DNA from: Dirofilaria immitis
Taxonomy: Eukaryota; Nematoda; Chromadorea; Rhabditida; Onchocercidae
NCBI GenBank assembly: GCA_024305405.1
Contig: JAKNDB010000067.1
Location: 700,001-764,000 of the forward strand
Direction of reading: 5' to 3'
Length of the DNA stretch: 64,000 bases
Part shown: positions 30,288 through 48,466 of the stretch, piece by piece
Position numbering within the stretch: position 1 is the stretch's first letter
Layout of the letters: every line of letters begins with the position of its first letter
Notes under the pieces: generated by a model
Databases searched by the model: none
Told to the model about the DNA's origin: nothing
The model's input: the letters and a program-made list of their open reading frames with translations, nothing else
Made by a program: the position numbers and the translations under genes

Positions 30288-33200
30288 ATGGAATCATCTA
30301 ATATACGATTAAAACGATTGTCTAAATTACTCTATTTAAGCGCTTTTGAGCAGCGCGATGAACTCGAAGAGGTATTTTTTTTTGAAAAATTTTGAATATT
30401 TAATTAGAATTGAAACCGAAGGTTTTTTTTACTTCGCACAACTCTTTAAATTTGTTCGTTAAAATTATAAGTTTTTGTAATTAAATAGATCTCTGAAAGT
30501 TTATTCTGAATAATAGAACATTTTTGCTCAGTAAGTTGATTTTGAAATTACTTTAATACTAGAAAGGATTTCTTTTCACTCTGAAGTGAAAATTCGTTTC
30601 TGCCTCAATCCATACAGATTTTGTTGAATCAGCCATTTTGTGTGAAAATAATTGATAGATACTGATATCGAAGCAAATTATAGAAATTGGAGAATGGGTT
30701 CAGTATGGTTCAGAATCGGACGAGCGGTCTTTCAGAAAAGGAATCATACGATGTTTTGTTACAAATGGCTGGAGAAACAAAGGTGGTTCTTGAATTGCTT
30801 TTTAGTCATTACTCTGTATTCTCATATTTTATTCTGCTACAAAACCATTTAGAAAAATAAGGAAATTACTCTCAAAAATCTTTAAATGCTCGCTACAATA
30901 TTCTTGTGTTTAGTGAGCATTCAGAAAAATGTCCTGCTGAACTACATTTGAATACACTGCATATTTTAGGTATTTGAGAGTATAACAGGAGGTCTTCTAT
31001 ACGGATTGCTAACAGAACCACAAAATGCTCAGAAGGTATGAGAACAATTATTTTAATAGTTAATTATAATATGCTGTGACTGTATGTTTCAGCATATATA
31101 GAAAGGAAATGTTTTGAAGATGCTTTATTCACTGCCTTTTATTTTTTTTTGTGGCGTTCAATGGTTGAAAAGTAATCACGAAGTAAGGTTGCAATTATTT
31201 CGAGAAGTTAATGCATGTAATTAGAATTGTGTGTTTAATATTTAGATTTACTTTTAGTATTTTACCATCATGTCGTTATTGGCACGTGATGGTTGGTTTT
31301 GCGCTTTATGCAATGTCAACATGATATTATTTGAACTTTATCCGAGAATGAGACCGGAAGTGCGCGAACAAATTGTATACTTTTTCCGAGAAGCAATCAA
31401 ATCAAATGTGCCGAAAATTGATAACGTATTGATCAATTATCTTCGCAATGCCAATGATGGTAATTTTACAAACCTATAAAATTACATTACATTAGTGAGA
31501 AGTCGAAACTTATTAATCAAAAAACATTTGATATCTCATATTTTATGATTTGGAAGTTTTTTCGCATTTATAAGATAGGTTTGAACTAAAATAACAACGT
31601 AGCAAAAGTATCATTTTTATAATTTTAAAAGATTCCAGAAATTAAGTAATTTTACACATAATGTTGTCTAATTTTTCTTTGTCACTAACAGCTATCAACG
31701 AAATAAGTCTAACATTTGTAGGAAGTGATCTGAAAGAAACTTGCGCTCTTTTAAGTGCTGTTGCTGGGATGCTCAATGATCACCATACATGGTTGAGCGA
31801 ACTCAAACCAAAAGCTTCCCTAATTCCAGTTACCTTGCTCACTTTTACGAGGTGAGTTTAGACTATGCTTATTTTTAAAATGACTATACTTATTATTAAT
31901 TGATTTCATCTGAACCAAACTCATCCTTTGCATGATCGTCCTTCTGCAAATAATGCTGAACTTTCATATTATTTATTTTTTCATATTGTATATTTTCAGA
32001 TTTATTTGTGACCTTAGCTCTTTCAATGCATTCGAAACGTTGCGTACCCAGATGATAAATGTTTGTCACTGGTTGCTTACAGAACGATTTGTGGATTGTG
32101 CACAGCTGGGACGAGATCTAGTCTTGGCACTAATGAGAGTTTCGAAAATACCACAGTTTGCTGCAATATGGAAACAACTTCTCTATAATCCAAGCAAACT
32201 GGGACCTAATATTAGTAGTTAGTTATATGTGTATAAGTCTGTGTTTTTTATTAACTTTTCGATAGCTCTTTTACGAAGCAAAATCTAGAAAAAAATGTAG
32301 TTCATTCTCAAAATTAGATAGGTATAATTCCATGGAAAGCTTTTTATTTTTTATTTCTGATTATCATGTTCATTATTATTATTATTTCGGCAATCATTTA
32401 ACGGTAGATGAAGTGATTTTTGGTGTTAAACCCTAGTTTTTGATTATACTGTGATTATTTCTCAGAGTACTGGAGAGCTTTTTCTTGGCATTGACAGTGA
32501 GAGAACTTTTAATAATAGCCACAACCAAATAAAAACGAATTAATACAGACCATACAAATCAGGTTTTTATTTCAGTTGAAGAATTAATGAGCCGTATGTG
32601 CCCACATACTTTTCCTCTTTACCGAATATCCGTAGCTATGCAACGAAAATTGGAATTCATATTTGCGAAGGTGAAGCCCGGAACACATGAACGACACTTG
32701 GACTGGTTCAAAAAGCAGGTTGGATTGATGATCAAAATACCACAAGTCTTGAGATAGGGATGTTTTTATCCTTTTAATGACGGAAAAATAAAACAAAAAA
32801 TAAGTATTTATCAATACTTTATTACATTACAGTATTTATCAAATCCAGACGCTGGTAGTCTTCGTTCTGAGTTAGTACGCTGTGCCATATTTCTTTCATG
32901 TGGTGAAACACTTCAAGTGGGCCAAGAGATGAAAGCAGTTTTCATTGCTGCAATGTTCCTGCAAACAAGTGTATGTTTAAATATTATTATTGTTTTTTTG
33001 AGCCACAAAATTTGTCCATTTGAATTTTTAAAAATCATCAACAGAATATGTAGTGAAAATATTTATAGAGCGTAATGGAGCAGCAGTGGTGCAAACTGCA
33101 TCTTTTATGGGACTGGTTTTGTTATGATCCTGCTACTGGAGGACATGTTCTGATTGGTAAGTGTTTTCTCGTCACTTGTTGTATTAGTTTTATTTTTCAT

Positions 33201-36200
33201 AAATACCATACTAAATTTCAATTCAAAAGATAAAACAGTTGAGATCTTTATCAGAAAACTGATGAACATAAATTGTTGTATTTTAATCATTCTTCAGCAT
33301 ATTTATTTATAATGAATTTTTCTTATTTTTTATTATATAAATCTTTTCAAGTCGAAAACATTACTCAAAATATAATTTTTGGCATCATCCATAAAAAAAT
33401 AAATATTGCGATATTCATTGTATATATTCTTTCATGTATGATTCTGAAACTTTATTTTCAGTTTTCACTTAAAACAGAGTTTGGGGCTGTTTCTAACATA
33501 TTTCACAAAAAATTTCATATTTTTTTAGAACCTGCTTTTCATGTATTACGCCATCTGTTACATGTACAACCATTGTTAGCGAATTCACTCGTTGACTTTA
33601 TGATAAGAGTAAGTTATTTGTTTGTGTAAATTTGTAAAATACGAAAACTTTCATCTCACTTGTCTTTATTAGTATAATAGATTGTTTTTGAACAGAGTTT
33701 TATAAATTTAATTGGTATTTCACGAAGCAATTTATATTAGCTTATATTTTACCAAATCAAGGAATTTTTGTTTCAACAACAAATTTGTTTTGCTTTTCTG
33801 GATTACTATTTATAGATAGAAGTTCAATTTTATTGTTGAATTTTTAATTTCAACTGAAGAAGAAATGAGCGTTAAAAACACTTAAGTTTCAGATGAGTTA
33901 TGAACTTCATCCACAACTGCAGCAGCGAATAACAACTTCAGTGACAAATTCATTCAAATTTTTGATTGATCACAATATTCTAGGGTTAGTTCACTCTGAT
34001 GTTCTCCATTCATTCTTATTTTTTTTCTCATTCTATGTCCACTTATCCTTTAATTTCTTTTGCCCTTCGCTAATTGTATTCTTTTTCTTCTTTAAAATAA
34101 TTGCTGCATAATAAATCACTTTATAGTTAATTTAGACTTATATAGTGTTGTTAAAGCTAAGGTGAGAACGTTTTTCCTAATACATTTTTGATTTTACCAG
34201 ATCTCCTTCCGTGATATTCGATAATCCAGTGATACAAAAGAATGTGCGGGAAAATTTCCGAGATACATTTCGAGGGCTTTTTCGACCACCACAAACAATG
34301 CAAATACATCCTTCTGCTGCAGGAATAGGTAAAATCATAGTAATCATAATTGTATGTAGCATGTCATTTTCGAGAAGGAATCACGAACGGCTTTCATACC
34401 TAATACTCAATATGCCATGAAATCGTTCCGGCTAATGCACTTGCTAAATTTCAAAAGTGGCTAGCATAACACGGCCGTGTCAAAAATATATAGCAAATAC
34501 TGGACAATATGCATCATCATTCCATTAATAATTATGGCGCGAAAGTAATTCTTTAACAACTTATTAAGTTTCAGACCTTGGTAGTTCTCTGTTGAAAATA
34601 GGAATGTGAATGAAGCGAAAAATATTTTCAGAGCTTGGCGAGATACCAGTATCAGATGTAGAGATGGCGCCAAGCGAAACAGGTTCAGCAGTTACGGAGG
34701 ATGTAGTTAACATGGATTCATCGTTAGTGGAAGATGGCGGATCAGTTGATGAAGATTTTAGTTTGTCATGTGAAGAAAAAGTAATGACTCTTTTAGCCGC
34801 TGTCAAAGAAGAATTTCGAGAACCGATTGAAAATTTATCAAATGTGAAACATTCAGACAACGATATGCGGTGTGAAGTAATGCAAAAGTTGTTGTCTTCT
34901 ATCTTTGATAATGTAAGTTTTAACTTTTATACTCTTCAGTCACTTATGATTTGCTAAATGGATGGAAAATAAAAAATACAAAAATTGTCAGAGGAGCATT
35001 GCAGAATGCTGATGCCGTTTACATATTGTTCTCTTGGCGACAAAATAATTGTTAAATTTTGTTTTTTCTCATTTTTATCTTTGTTTGTTGCGTATTTTTA
35101 GTTTTTCTAAGTTCTGTTTTAATCTATTCCTTCACTATTTTTATTAAAGTTTGTATTTCTGTATATTGCTTTTTGAAAAGATTGAAATTTGGTATTTCAG
35201 GATGAATTATTAGATGAAGAACAAATTGAATTGTTATCCGAATGTCTTCTGCTTATTTTCAAAAGGATATTCAAAATAGGAAACCATTGCCAGAAGGTTT
35301 TTTGGATACACCTGAGTAATTTTCCATTTTGAATAAATATTACTGTTCTTGTTTCCGGATTTTATAATTGGAGGTATTTTACGCGAGGTTTATGATTTTC
35401 AAATTTTTATCCAAATTTTAGAGTTTTGGAGGAGATGTTTAATCAGCCGCTGTACGTAATATTTCGAAACCTATGTTTAACACCCGATAGTGATGCTACG
35501 AGGCAACTGCTACTATCTTTAATTGCTGAAATGTGTGAAAGGTTTGTTTCTGATGATTTTTACTGATAAGGATTTATTTTAACTAATACTTGAGCATACA
35601 AATTATTGAGATATAAAATGATGTCATCAGTTTTAAATAATGCCTTATTTTATAAAAAAAAAAGAAAAATACTGCAATTTTGATTTTTTTTTGCTTAAGC
35701 ACGATAGTGGAAAGAAAAGTATATTTTGTTCTATCGAATATTCTAATTTCACGGGAAGCAAACTAAGAAGCATGCTGTTTTTGTAGGTGCTCATCTATAT
35801 CATATTTATTATTATTTTTACGTCCTCAAATCGTCGCGACCAGAATGATACTGCAATTGCTGCTTATACTGACCTCTGTCGCCTATTAGATAATCCACTG
35901 ATACAGCAAATTGTTTCGGACTTGCAGGTTTTTCGAAGAATTTTAAATTAAAATATTTGATTTTTATGTAATTTGATCACTTGATATATATAAATTACTA
36001 CAGATCATACTTAAGTTAAGTGGCTGCCTTCTTAGAGATGATTAGTTTTTATCAAGCTTTTCATCTCTATTGATAATATTAAGTACTATCACTTGAACCA
36101 GAACATTGGATCATTTTTTAAATTATATTCCCGATCTAACCCATGCTTGCTTAAAAACGTTCGTAACATTTATCTTAGCAAGTCCTTAAAATAGTTAAAG

Positions 36201-38699
36201 AATAATAGTTGAATACGATTGTTTATTGAGAATGCATAGTTTAAATGTGTTTTAAGCAATGTCACATTGATGACTATGTTCTGTTCGCACATCTTATTCC
36301 ATATATATATGAGAAATTTGCTACGGAGGCAATGGGTAGTGTTGAATTGATGAAATTGTTAGCTCATTCATTGGACGGGCGTCAGATTGCTGATCTTATT
36401 GGCGAAATGGTTCGGGAAAATATCTCGTTTTTTTCGGTTTGTTCAAGAAATTTTTTCCTAATTAGTTTGACATCAATTTTTGGTTCTTACCAAGTATTTT
36501 CGCTCAAATCATTTATATCACAACTTATATGATTTGTTCATATCTGGGCTCTCATTTAATAAAAAAAATTAATAAATTTCAGAAAAGATTCTTTTTGGGT
36601 ATTGTCAGTGCTTCACTGACATGGGAAACAACGGCGCAATTTGTTTTCTGGCAGCTGGTACATGCAGAAGGTGTCCCCGTAGATTGGATTTTACAAATGA
36701 TTTCGAAACTACAGTATCCAAAACATTCAGAAGCAATTGCACAAATTTATATTATGCTTCAAAGGTATTTATGAAGTACATCATTCGCAATATGTATTCA
36801 TAGTATAGTAGAAATTACTTGATATTCATCTTAGGAAGTTAGGAGCTGCTACATTCTTAAAATTTCCAATTTAGGTCAACGTATATAATTCATTTTTCAG
36901 ATATAATTTTTTTTTGAAATTATCTTGAAGTGATTTTTTAAAATAAATTAATTTGGTAAATAGTCTGTTTAAGTAATTTTCCAGCGTTTTTTTCCCATAG
37001 AGTGACAAAGACACAATAAGAAATTTGATTTAGGATGGATCGCGAACCGAATATGGGTCTCATACGAAATCTTTTATCTCGGACACCATCTGATATGTTC
37101 ACCGTAAATTGTCTGAAACTGTTAATTAAGGATCCAGATTATGCAGCTAGAGTAGCAGAATTGCTATCCAACCTTATCGACAAATTGATTCAATCTGGTG
37201 ATCTTCTTCCAATTCATTCAAAGGGAAGCGTTCAGCGCAAAGGTAGTTCGAATAATAAAGGTTTTAATTTTTTTTTTAAATGATAATTTAGTGAAAAGAA
37301 TAGAAAGCTAAGGAACTATTTCATGACAGTAGCTGAAAATGAGAATAATATGAGCCATTATATCTTCAAATCTAGAGAAAAAAAGTGTTGATATTAACAT
37401 TCTGTGCATCCTATTTTATTAAGGAATCAATATTCAAAGAGAAGTTATCAAAATGAAAACAGACAATTGCGGGGTGAAGGTAAATACTTACAAAACGTAT
37501 GTGCAAATTATTGTTCCAGATATGTTTGTTTGGATCAGCTTTTTCACATCTTGATAAATTTCGACAGAGTTGTTTATCAAAGGATAGCCATGTAGCAGAA
37601 GCATTTTTGGCTCGTCAAACGCTACAAGAAGCATTTACAGCAGCAAGAGCAGCTGAGAAGGTTAATAATTTCTGTGTTTTTAAAATCTTAGCAATTCAGA
37701 ATTTTTCAAGATGCACTATTGAAAAATGATGTAAATATAAATTAAAATTTCATTTCATGATTTGTTCTAAAGAATTTGGAGTTCGTTGGAGTTATTTCTA
37801 CAATTAGATTATTATAGTTGATATGAAAGATAAAATTTAGTAATTACATGCATCGGAGATTTTACTGTTGGACTTTCATGTTCGCTAAAGTTTTTGACTG
37901 GTTTATGCTGGATTTAATCTATCTCCTATTAAAATAGAACTGACGAAATTCTTATGCCGGCAACAAATTTTAAAAATTTTGTAGGTATCTTCTCTTCGAA
38001 TACGTTACAGTGAGCTGTTTGCTGTGATGGAAATACTAAGCGATGATAATACACAAAGTGCTCGTTCTTTACGAAGAACCAAAACAACAAAAAAATAACT
38101 GATGTGAGCGACGTATGTTCCTCGGATTTATTTTTGTATTTTGAGATGTTTAAGAAAAGAAGCACTTTGGAACTTGGGCATTTTTATTTTGATTTGTGTC
38201 ATTTCTTAATTGTTCTTGTTGGGCTTATCTATTTATATCTTGTATCTGAATTGAAGGAATGCTTTTGGCTCGAAATTATGATTTAATCTATCGGAATCAT
38301 TCACAGCTACAGAAAATAAGTGTATTCAATTTATTTAGTGTAGTAAATTCGCATTACAGTCTTCTAAACCACCTAATTGTCATATTGAAATCGTGTAGGC
38401 ATCCTAAGTGTTTAATTTCATGTCCAAGGGAATTCAACTGCTAAACACTTTTGCGTTTCTCTACACTGAAATTAGTGAAGCCTGACTTCAGAATCATGAC
38501 TCTCGATTTTAAAACAGACTAATAAGAACTAGGCTAGGAACCAAAGCTTACCAGCTAGGTCTAATAAGGATATATAGCCCAAAAGTTAAACGCAATCATA
38601 TCTTTTATTTCCTTTTCATTATATGTGAAATTTCAGGATGAAAGCAAAAGCTCAAAACGGAAACGCCAAAAATTGATAGTTGATTCTGACAGTGATTAA
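30288..38699 (+). CDS. ints-3: Integrator complex subunit 3 (INTS3), 23 exons, three apparent 1-base deletions
   Basis: Helical-repeat subunit of the Integrator complex (snRNA 3' processing, RNA polymerase II attenuation) and, in animals, of the SOSS DNA-repair complex. Exons: 30288-30371, 30684-30782, 30970-31035, 31258-31459, 31692-31851, 32000-32217, 32576-32718, 32833-32970, 33069-33156, 33529-33608, 33893-33984, 34201-34328, 34632-34912, 35201-35315, 35422-35541, 35787-35927, 36257-36436, 36583-36764, 37034-37242, 37424-37479 (least certain), 37520-37660, 37985-38112, 38637-38699. With three bases restored the sum is 1038 residues; human INTS3 is about 1040. Landmarks: DELEEKLENGFS, TSGLSEKESYDVLL, GLLTEPQNAQK, RFVDCAQLGRDLVLALMRVS, QPLYVIFRNLC-type PLYVIFRNLC, SLTWETTAQFVFWQLVHAEG and the basic/acidic end SSKRKRQKLIVDSDSD, which mirrors KRKR...SDSD of human INTS3. 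Breaks lie at 35261-35264 (A4), 35815-35819 (T5) and 38089-38095 (A7). Convergent with the downstream dehydrogenase gene. Confidence 0.92.
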
Positions 38700-39379
38700 T
38701 CAAATGTACAGAATGATTAAAGATTATTCTAGTAATATTGATCTCTTTATTTCATAATAATAATTGCAGCGAGGGCACTTCATTATTTGTCGGGATTTTA
38801 TTCGTCTTGTAAACTTCAAACCAGAATCCAAACATGTCTACATTTCATGGTTTTAAGTGCCCCTCAAATCACCTTCACATTACTTCATGATTTTATCTCT
38901 TCCGTTGCTCATATTTTTAATGGTAACCTTTCGATGAAGAATATCAAAAAGGATAAGTTCATCTTCTCGCAGATTCAAATTTAAAATCTAGAACAAGTTC
39001 GTCTTTCGTTCATATTTTAGAACATTCTCTCATTTTCATATGTTTTATTTATTTATTTATGTTCAGTTAATACAAATTTGTACAACTTATTTTGATATAC
39101 AATTTGTATTATAATCTTTTTTCTGAATGACCAAATTCAAACAAATGTTTCAAATCTTTCAAACTAGAAGAAAAACTCATTTATAAGAGTTAAAAGACAA
39201 AAAATAATTGTTAATATTACTATTTTTGTAAATTTTGTTCATCGAATTTAATATGTGAGTCGTGAAATACTATTGCATGATTTCAGAACGGAAAATATGC
39301 AAGATTGATTTCTTCAAAAAAATTTCTTGACTCTCGACAACTTTTGTTATATACCAGTTCTATAGCTCTTCCAAGTTTG
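38700..39379. other. convergent 3' intergenic region
   Basis: 680 bases between the 3' ends of ints-3 and the dehydrogenase gene, so it should hold both 3' UTRs. No other structure seen beyond AT-rich sequence and an ATTT tandem at about 39047-39060. Confidence 0.5.
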
Positions 39380-40607
39380 TTATGATGTTTTTATGTATTG
39401 ATACAGTTGTTGTTTTATCTCTGTGCTGCATAGAATTTTAGTCGATACCATGTGCTGATAGTAGTAACCACCTTTCAAATTATCAGCACATCCGAGGGCT
39501 ATTGTTTCGGCTGCAGCTAAAGCTGGATTCCTCATTACAGGCCACAGAAGTCGAGAAATCATAATTTTAGTCAAAGTATTTGCATATTTGTATAAACCAC
39601 TTGCGACGCAGCCTGGATGCACGGAAATGATCGTTACCGTACGTTGATTTTTCATTGTGCTCTGCATTTGTTTGTTTATTTCCTCGACATACAGGGATGC
39701 AGCAAATTTCGATGTTGAATAAGCCTGATAACCATTGCGGTAGGTACGGAATAACTGAGAATTATCCTGCAGCATAGAATGAAAAACTCCTAAATGTGCA
39801 GTGGCGGAAGATAAGAATACAATGCGACAATCCCGGATATAATTTTCTCTTGCAGAATATTTAGTTGTGCGTGGCAACAGGTAATTAAGCATTACGGCAT
39901 GGGAAAGGAAATTAACGGCACAGTGCTCCTCAAAGCCGTCCGCTGTGAGTTTGAATGGCTGTAACATAATACCAGCACCGCAAATAATCAGATCTACATG
40001 GGGATATTCGTTTGCGAGTAGCTTTGCCATTTCCTTTACTTTCCGAAGATTGGATAAATCCACAACTCGCATCACCAAATTCGATTGATATTCAAAACTA
40101 TCCATCCAACTGCTAACGTTATGATCCCGAATCAAACATACAACCTTGAAGAAAATCCATATTGTCAAAATATATCTAATATTCTCTAATATCACTTTAT
40201 TAAAATCAAATTCATTCTAACAAACCGTTAGGAAATTTTATATTCTAGGGATTGGAGAATTCGCTAAAAGGCAATGACAAAAATAGTTTAAATAAAATCG
40301 CAACATCTCCGTGCACAACTTCTTTTGTTAAAGACAGTGAGAAGTAATCTATGCCTACATTCTTCAAATCTCAAAAAAATTTAGCCTGAAATGTAGATTC
40401 AAAGCTGTAAACAGACCAGAACGCAAAATCATATTCATACAAGAGACTTATTGCAATGTAACTGGAATTCATGCAAAAAATAAGTTAAAACCTGAAATCA
40501 AAAAAGAAAAATACCTCGAAATTATTTTGTAGCAATAAACGAGTTATTTCCGTGCCAATTGTTCCACTCGCTCCGGTTATTACCGCAACTAGTTTTTGAC
40601 TTGACAT
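39380..40607 (-). CDS. short-chain dehydrogenase/reductase (DHRSX/retinol-dehydrogenase-like), 2 exons
   Basis: NAD(P)-dependent oxidoreductase of the classical SDR family; substrate unknown. Exons are 40515-40607 and 39380-40144, joined in phase 0 across a 370-base intron, giving 285 residues. The N-terminal cofactor motif is TGASGTIG (TGxxxGxG). RVVDLSNLRKV provides the aspartate that contacts the adenine ring. ICGAGIM stands where most family members have NNAG. The catalytic serine lies in IVFLSSATA and the Tyr-x3-Lys pair in AYSTSKFA; SVHPGCVASGL is the PG motif. VNFLSHAVMLNYLLP resembles DHRSX and WWOX-type enzymes. The gene is convergent with ints-3 and divergent from the NEDD4-type gene 1.0 kb away. 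No frame break. Confidence 0.88.
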
Positions 40608-41632
40608 GTTAATAAATTTGCTTTCTTTATAGAATTAAGTAAATACTGCATTCGTGACAATCCATTGTAGCGGCGAATTCGATCCATATAAAATTCCACC
40701 ACAATACAATATGCAGCAATGAGATAAAATCCAACGAATGTTAACAGATCGAGCAGCCATCCATAAATTCTGACTAATTAAAATTTGCTTATTTTTTTGG
40801 TTATTAAAAAATTTCTTAAATTGAAAGCAAATAATAAGCAAGAATTTTTCTGGTTAAAAATTTCTTAAATTGAAAGCAAGATTTCTTCTATTATATGTGA
40901 GAATCAAAGAATGCTTATATTTTGAATGTTTGGAGAAATAAATTTATTTTCTACTTCATAAGACCAGATATAAGGAAGAAGAGAAATTTCATGAAAAACA
41001 ACGACGATATAAGACTATGCATCAAATAGCTTACCCTTTCTTTCCAATATTGTCGCGACAGCTATATCATGGACATCATCTTTCTCTATTATTTCAGTCA
41101 TTTATCTGATTACTTAGCAAATATGCCTCCAGTGTCATTAATCACCAACCCCTAACAGAAACCAAATCCCTCCAACTTCCTGCGACCCTACCCAAATTCC
41201 ATCACTGCTCCATCTATCGTTTAAAACAGGTTTTCCATAAACTTGATTCCACTGGGCGCTGTGAAAAATATTATCTCCCGAGAGTTGATAATTTTTTTGG
41301 TAGTTTATGGGTATATGAGCTTATGTGAAAGATTATTGAGTATTTGTAGTAATTTAATTCATTCTTCGCTTTATTTCTATATGTAGTTGATGATATGCAT
41401 AAAACCCCTATGTAACATGCAGATATGAATCTTGAAAAATTATGGAGATTGAAGTCTAGAGCTAGAATCACGGAGAGTTTTGGGGGTGAACAGAAGCTTT
41501 AACAGGATTGATAAGAAATCGAGATATTGAGAACTAAAGAATGGAACGTGGTCGATACAAATTTAATGATCGTGTATTTTTTTAAATGATTCAATTAAAG
41601 AGCAGTAGAATTTTTCTTTTAGAAGCAAGTGA
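40608..41632. promoter_or_regulatory. divergent promoter region with trans-splice acceptor for the NEDD4-type gene
   Basis: 1.0 kb between divergently transcribed genes. TTTTTCTTTTAG at about 41611-41622 ends 11 bases before the ligase ATG, the strongest spliced-leader acceptor candidate in the window. A local duplication (AAATTTCTTAAATTGAAAGCAA) occurs near 40808-40830 and 40857-40878. Confidence 0.5.
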
Positions 41633-47042
<5,410 letters not shown>

Positions 47043-48466
47043 TCTCATTTCTCAGTGGACATTCTTCGTGAATTCAATTGAATAACATATCATAAATTGT
47101 AATGAAATTTATTGACAGAATTGATCATTCGAATTCATTTGAAAAGAAAAAACGGTTTTATTCCCCTAGTTTGATGGAATAATAATTCTGTCTGTGAATG
47201 AACTGTATTATGGATTTGAAGAATTTTCAGTCTAATTTTCTTATTTTTTATCTTTTCGGAGCCTTCCTTTTTGTCCGTGTTGTTTTTAATGGCTTTTTTG
47301 CCAATTAATGACCTATTTTGCCTTTTAGCATGTAACAGTTTTTTTTAAAATTAGTCCGTGCAATGATGCCGCACTATAGATTTTGCCTGGTCCCGTAATG
47401 TCAATGAATTTTTCTCCTGGATTTAAAAGATTCTAACGGGTAATGCTCCAACATTTCTAGAATATCAGTATTAAAGACATTTCCTTAGTTCTTTTCTGTT
47501 ATTCTTTGAGTTCATGTAATTTTTCATTTTCTAGTTTGGTAAGTATATTTATTAATATATGTAACAACATATAACGTATATCATTATAGCCATTTAGAGA
47601 AACCGGTTATACGATTTTCTTTACAAATAAATTCTTACTTTTTCAATACTTTAATTAGAAATTCGAATTAATCCAATGGTACTCATGTAAACGAAGAGAC
47701 CAATTCTAGAATACTTTCTATATATTTAGGCCTCTATACCTTTCTTTTCCTTGTGTGTTCTTATCTCATGATATTAATACCTTCAAATATAACAAACGAC
47801 ATAGTCAAAGAAAAGTGAGGACGCGTAAAGTTCACAATATATGAACATAATAAAATTATTAATAGAAGGTTATTCAGTTCACATGATACATTAGACATGA
47901 TTAAAGCAGTAAATAAAACGAATATGTGATAAATTTTTAATTTATTTGTCTCTAATCGCCTTATCATGTTGAACATATAATTTCATTTTTCTTTTTATTG
48001 TTGAATTTGTTTTAAAAACATTTCAGAAGAATGTATATTAGGGAGAGATTGAATATAGCATGAAACATCGTTCTTCATGCTTCTTCATGCTATACAATAA
48101 GGTAGACACAATAAATTCCTGAATAAGTTAAATATCTTACTTCCTACTTATCGTCAAATTTTCACAGAAATGTAGATTGAAATCAAGAAAATGTAGACTG
48201 AAATCTGATACTACGAACTAAATTCGTCATAAAGTGCAGCCGAAAAATTTAATAGTAAAAGCAACAACTCAGTAATTTTCTTTAGTTAAAAAATACTTCG
48301 AATTTACTAAAACTTGGAGATAGAAAAGCAAAAAGAAATCAGAAAATCAAATTAGAAATAACATTTTATCAATAACTACCATGCGACTGCTAAACTATTA
48401 AACAATACGAGACACGATCTTATAATTATATAACAATGACAATATTAATGCTATTACACATCATTA
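47043..48466. other. convergent 3' intergenic region
   Basis: 1.4 kb between the 3' ends of the ligase gene and calu-1. No coding signal on either strand; a short inverted/direct motif GTTCTTCATGCTTCTTCATGC lies near 48069-48090. Confidence 0.5.
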
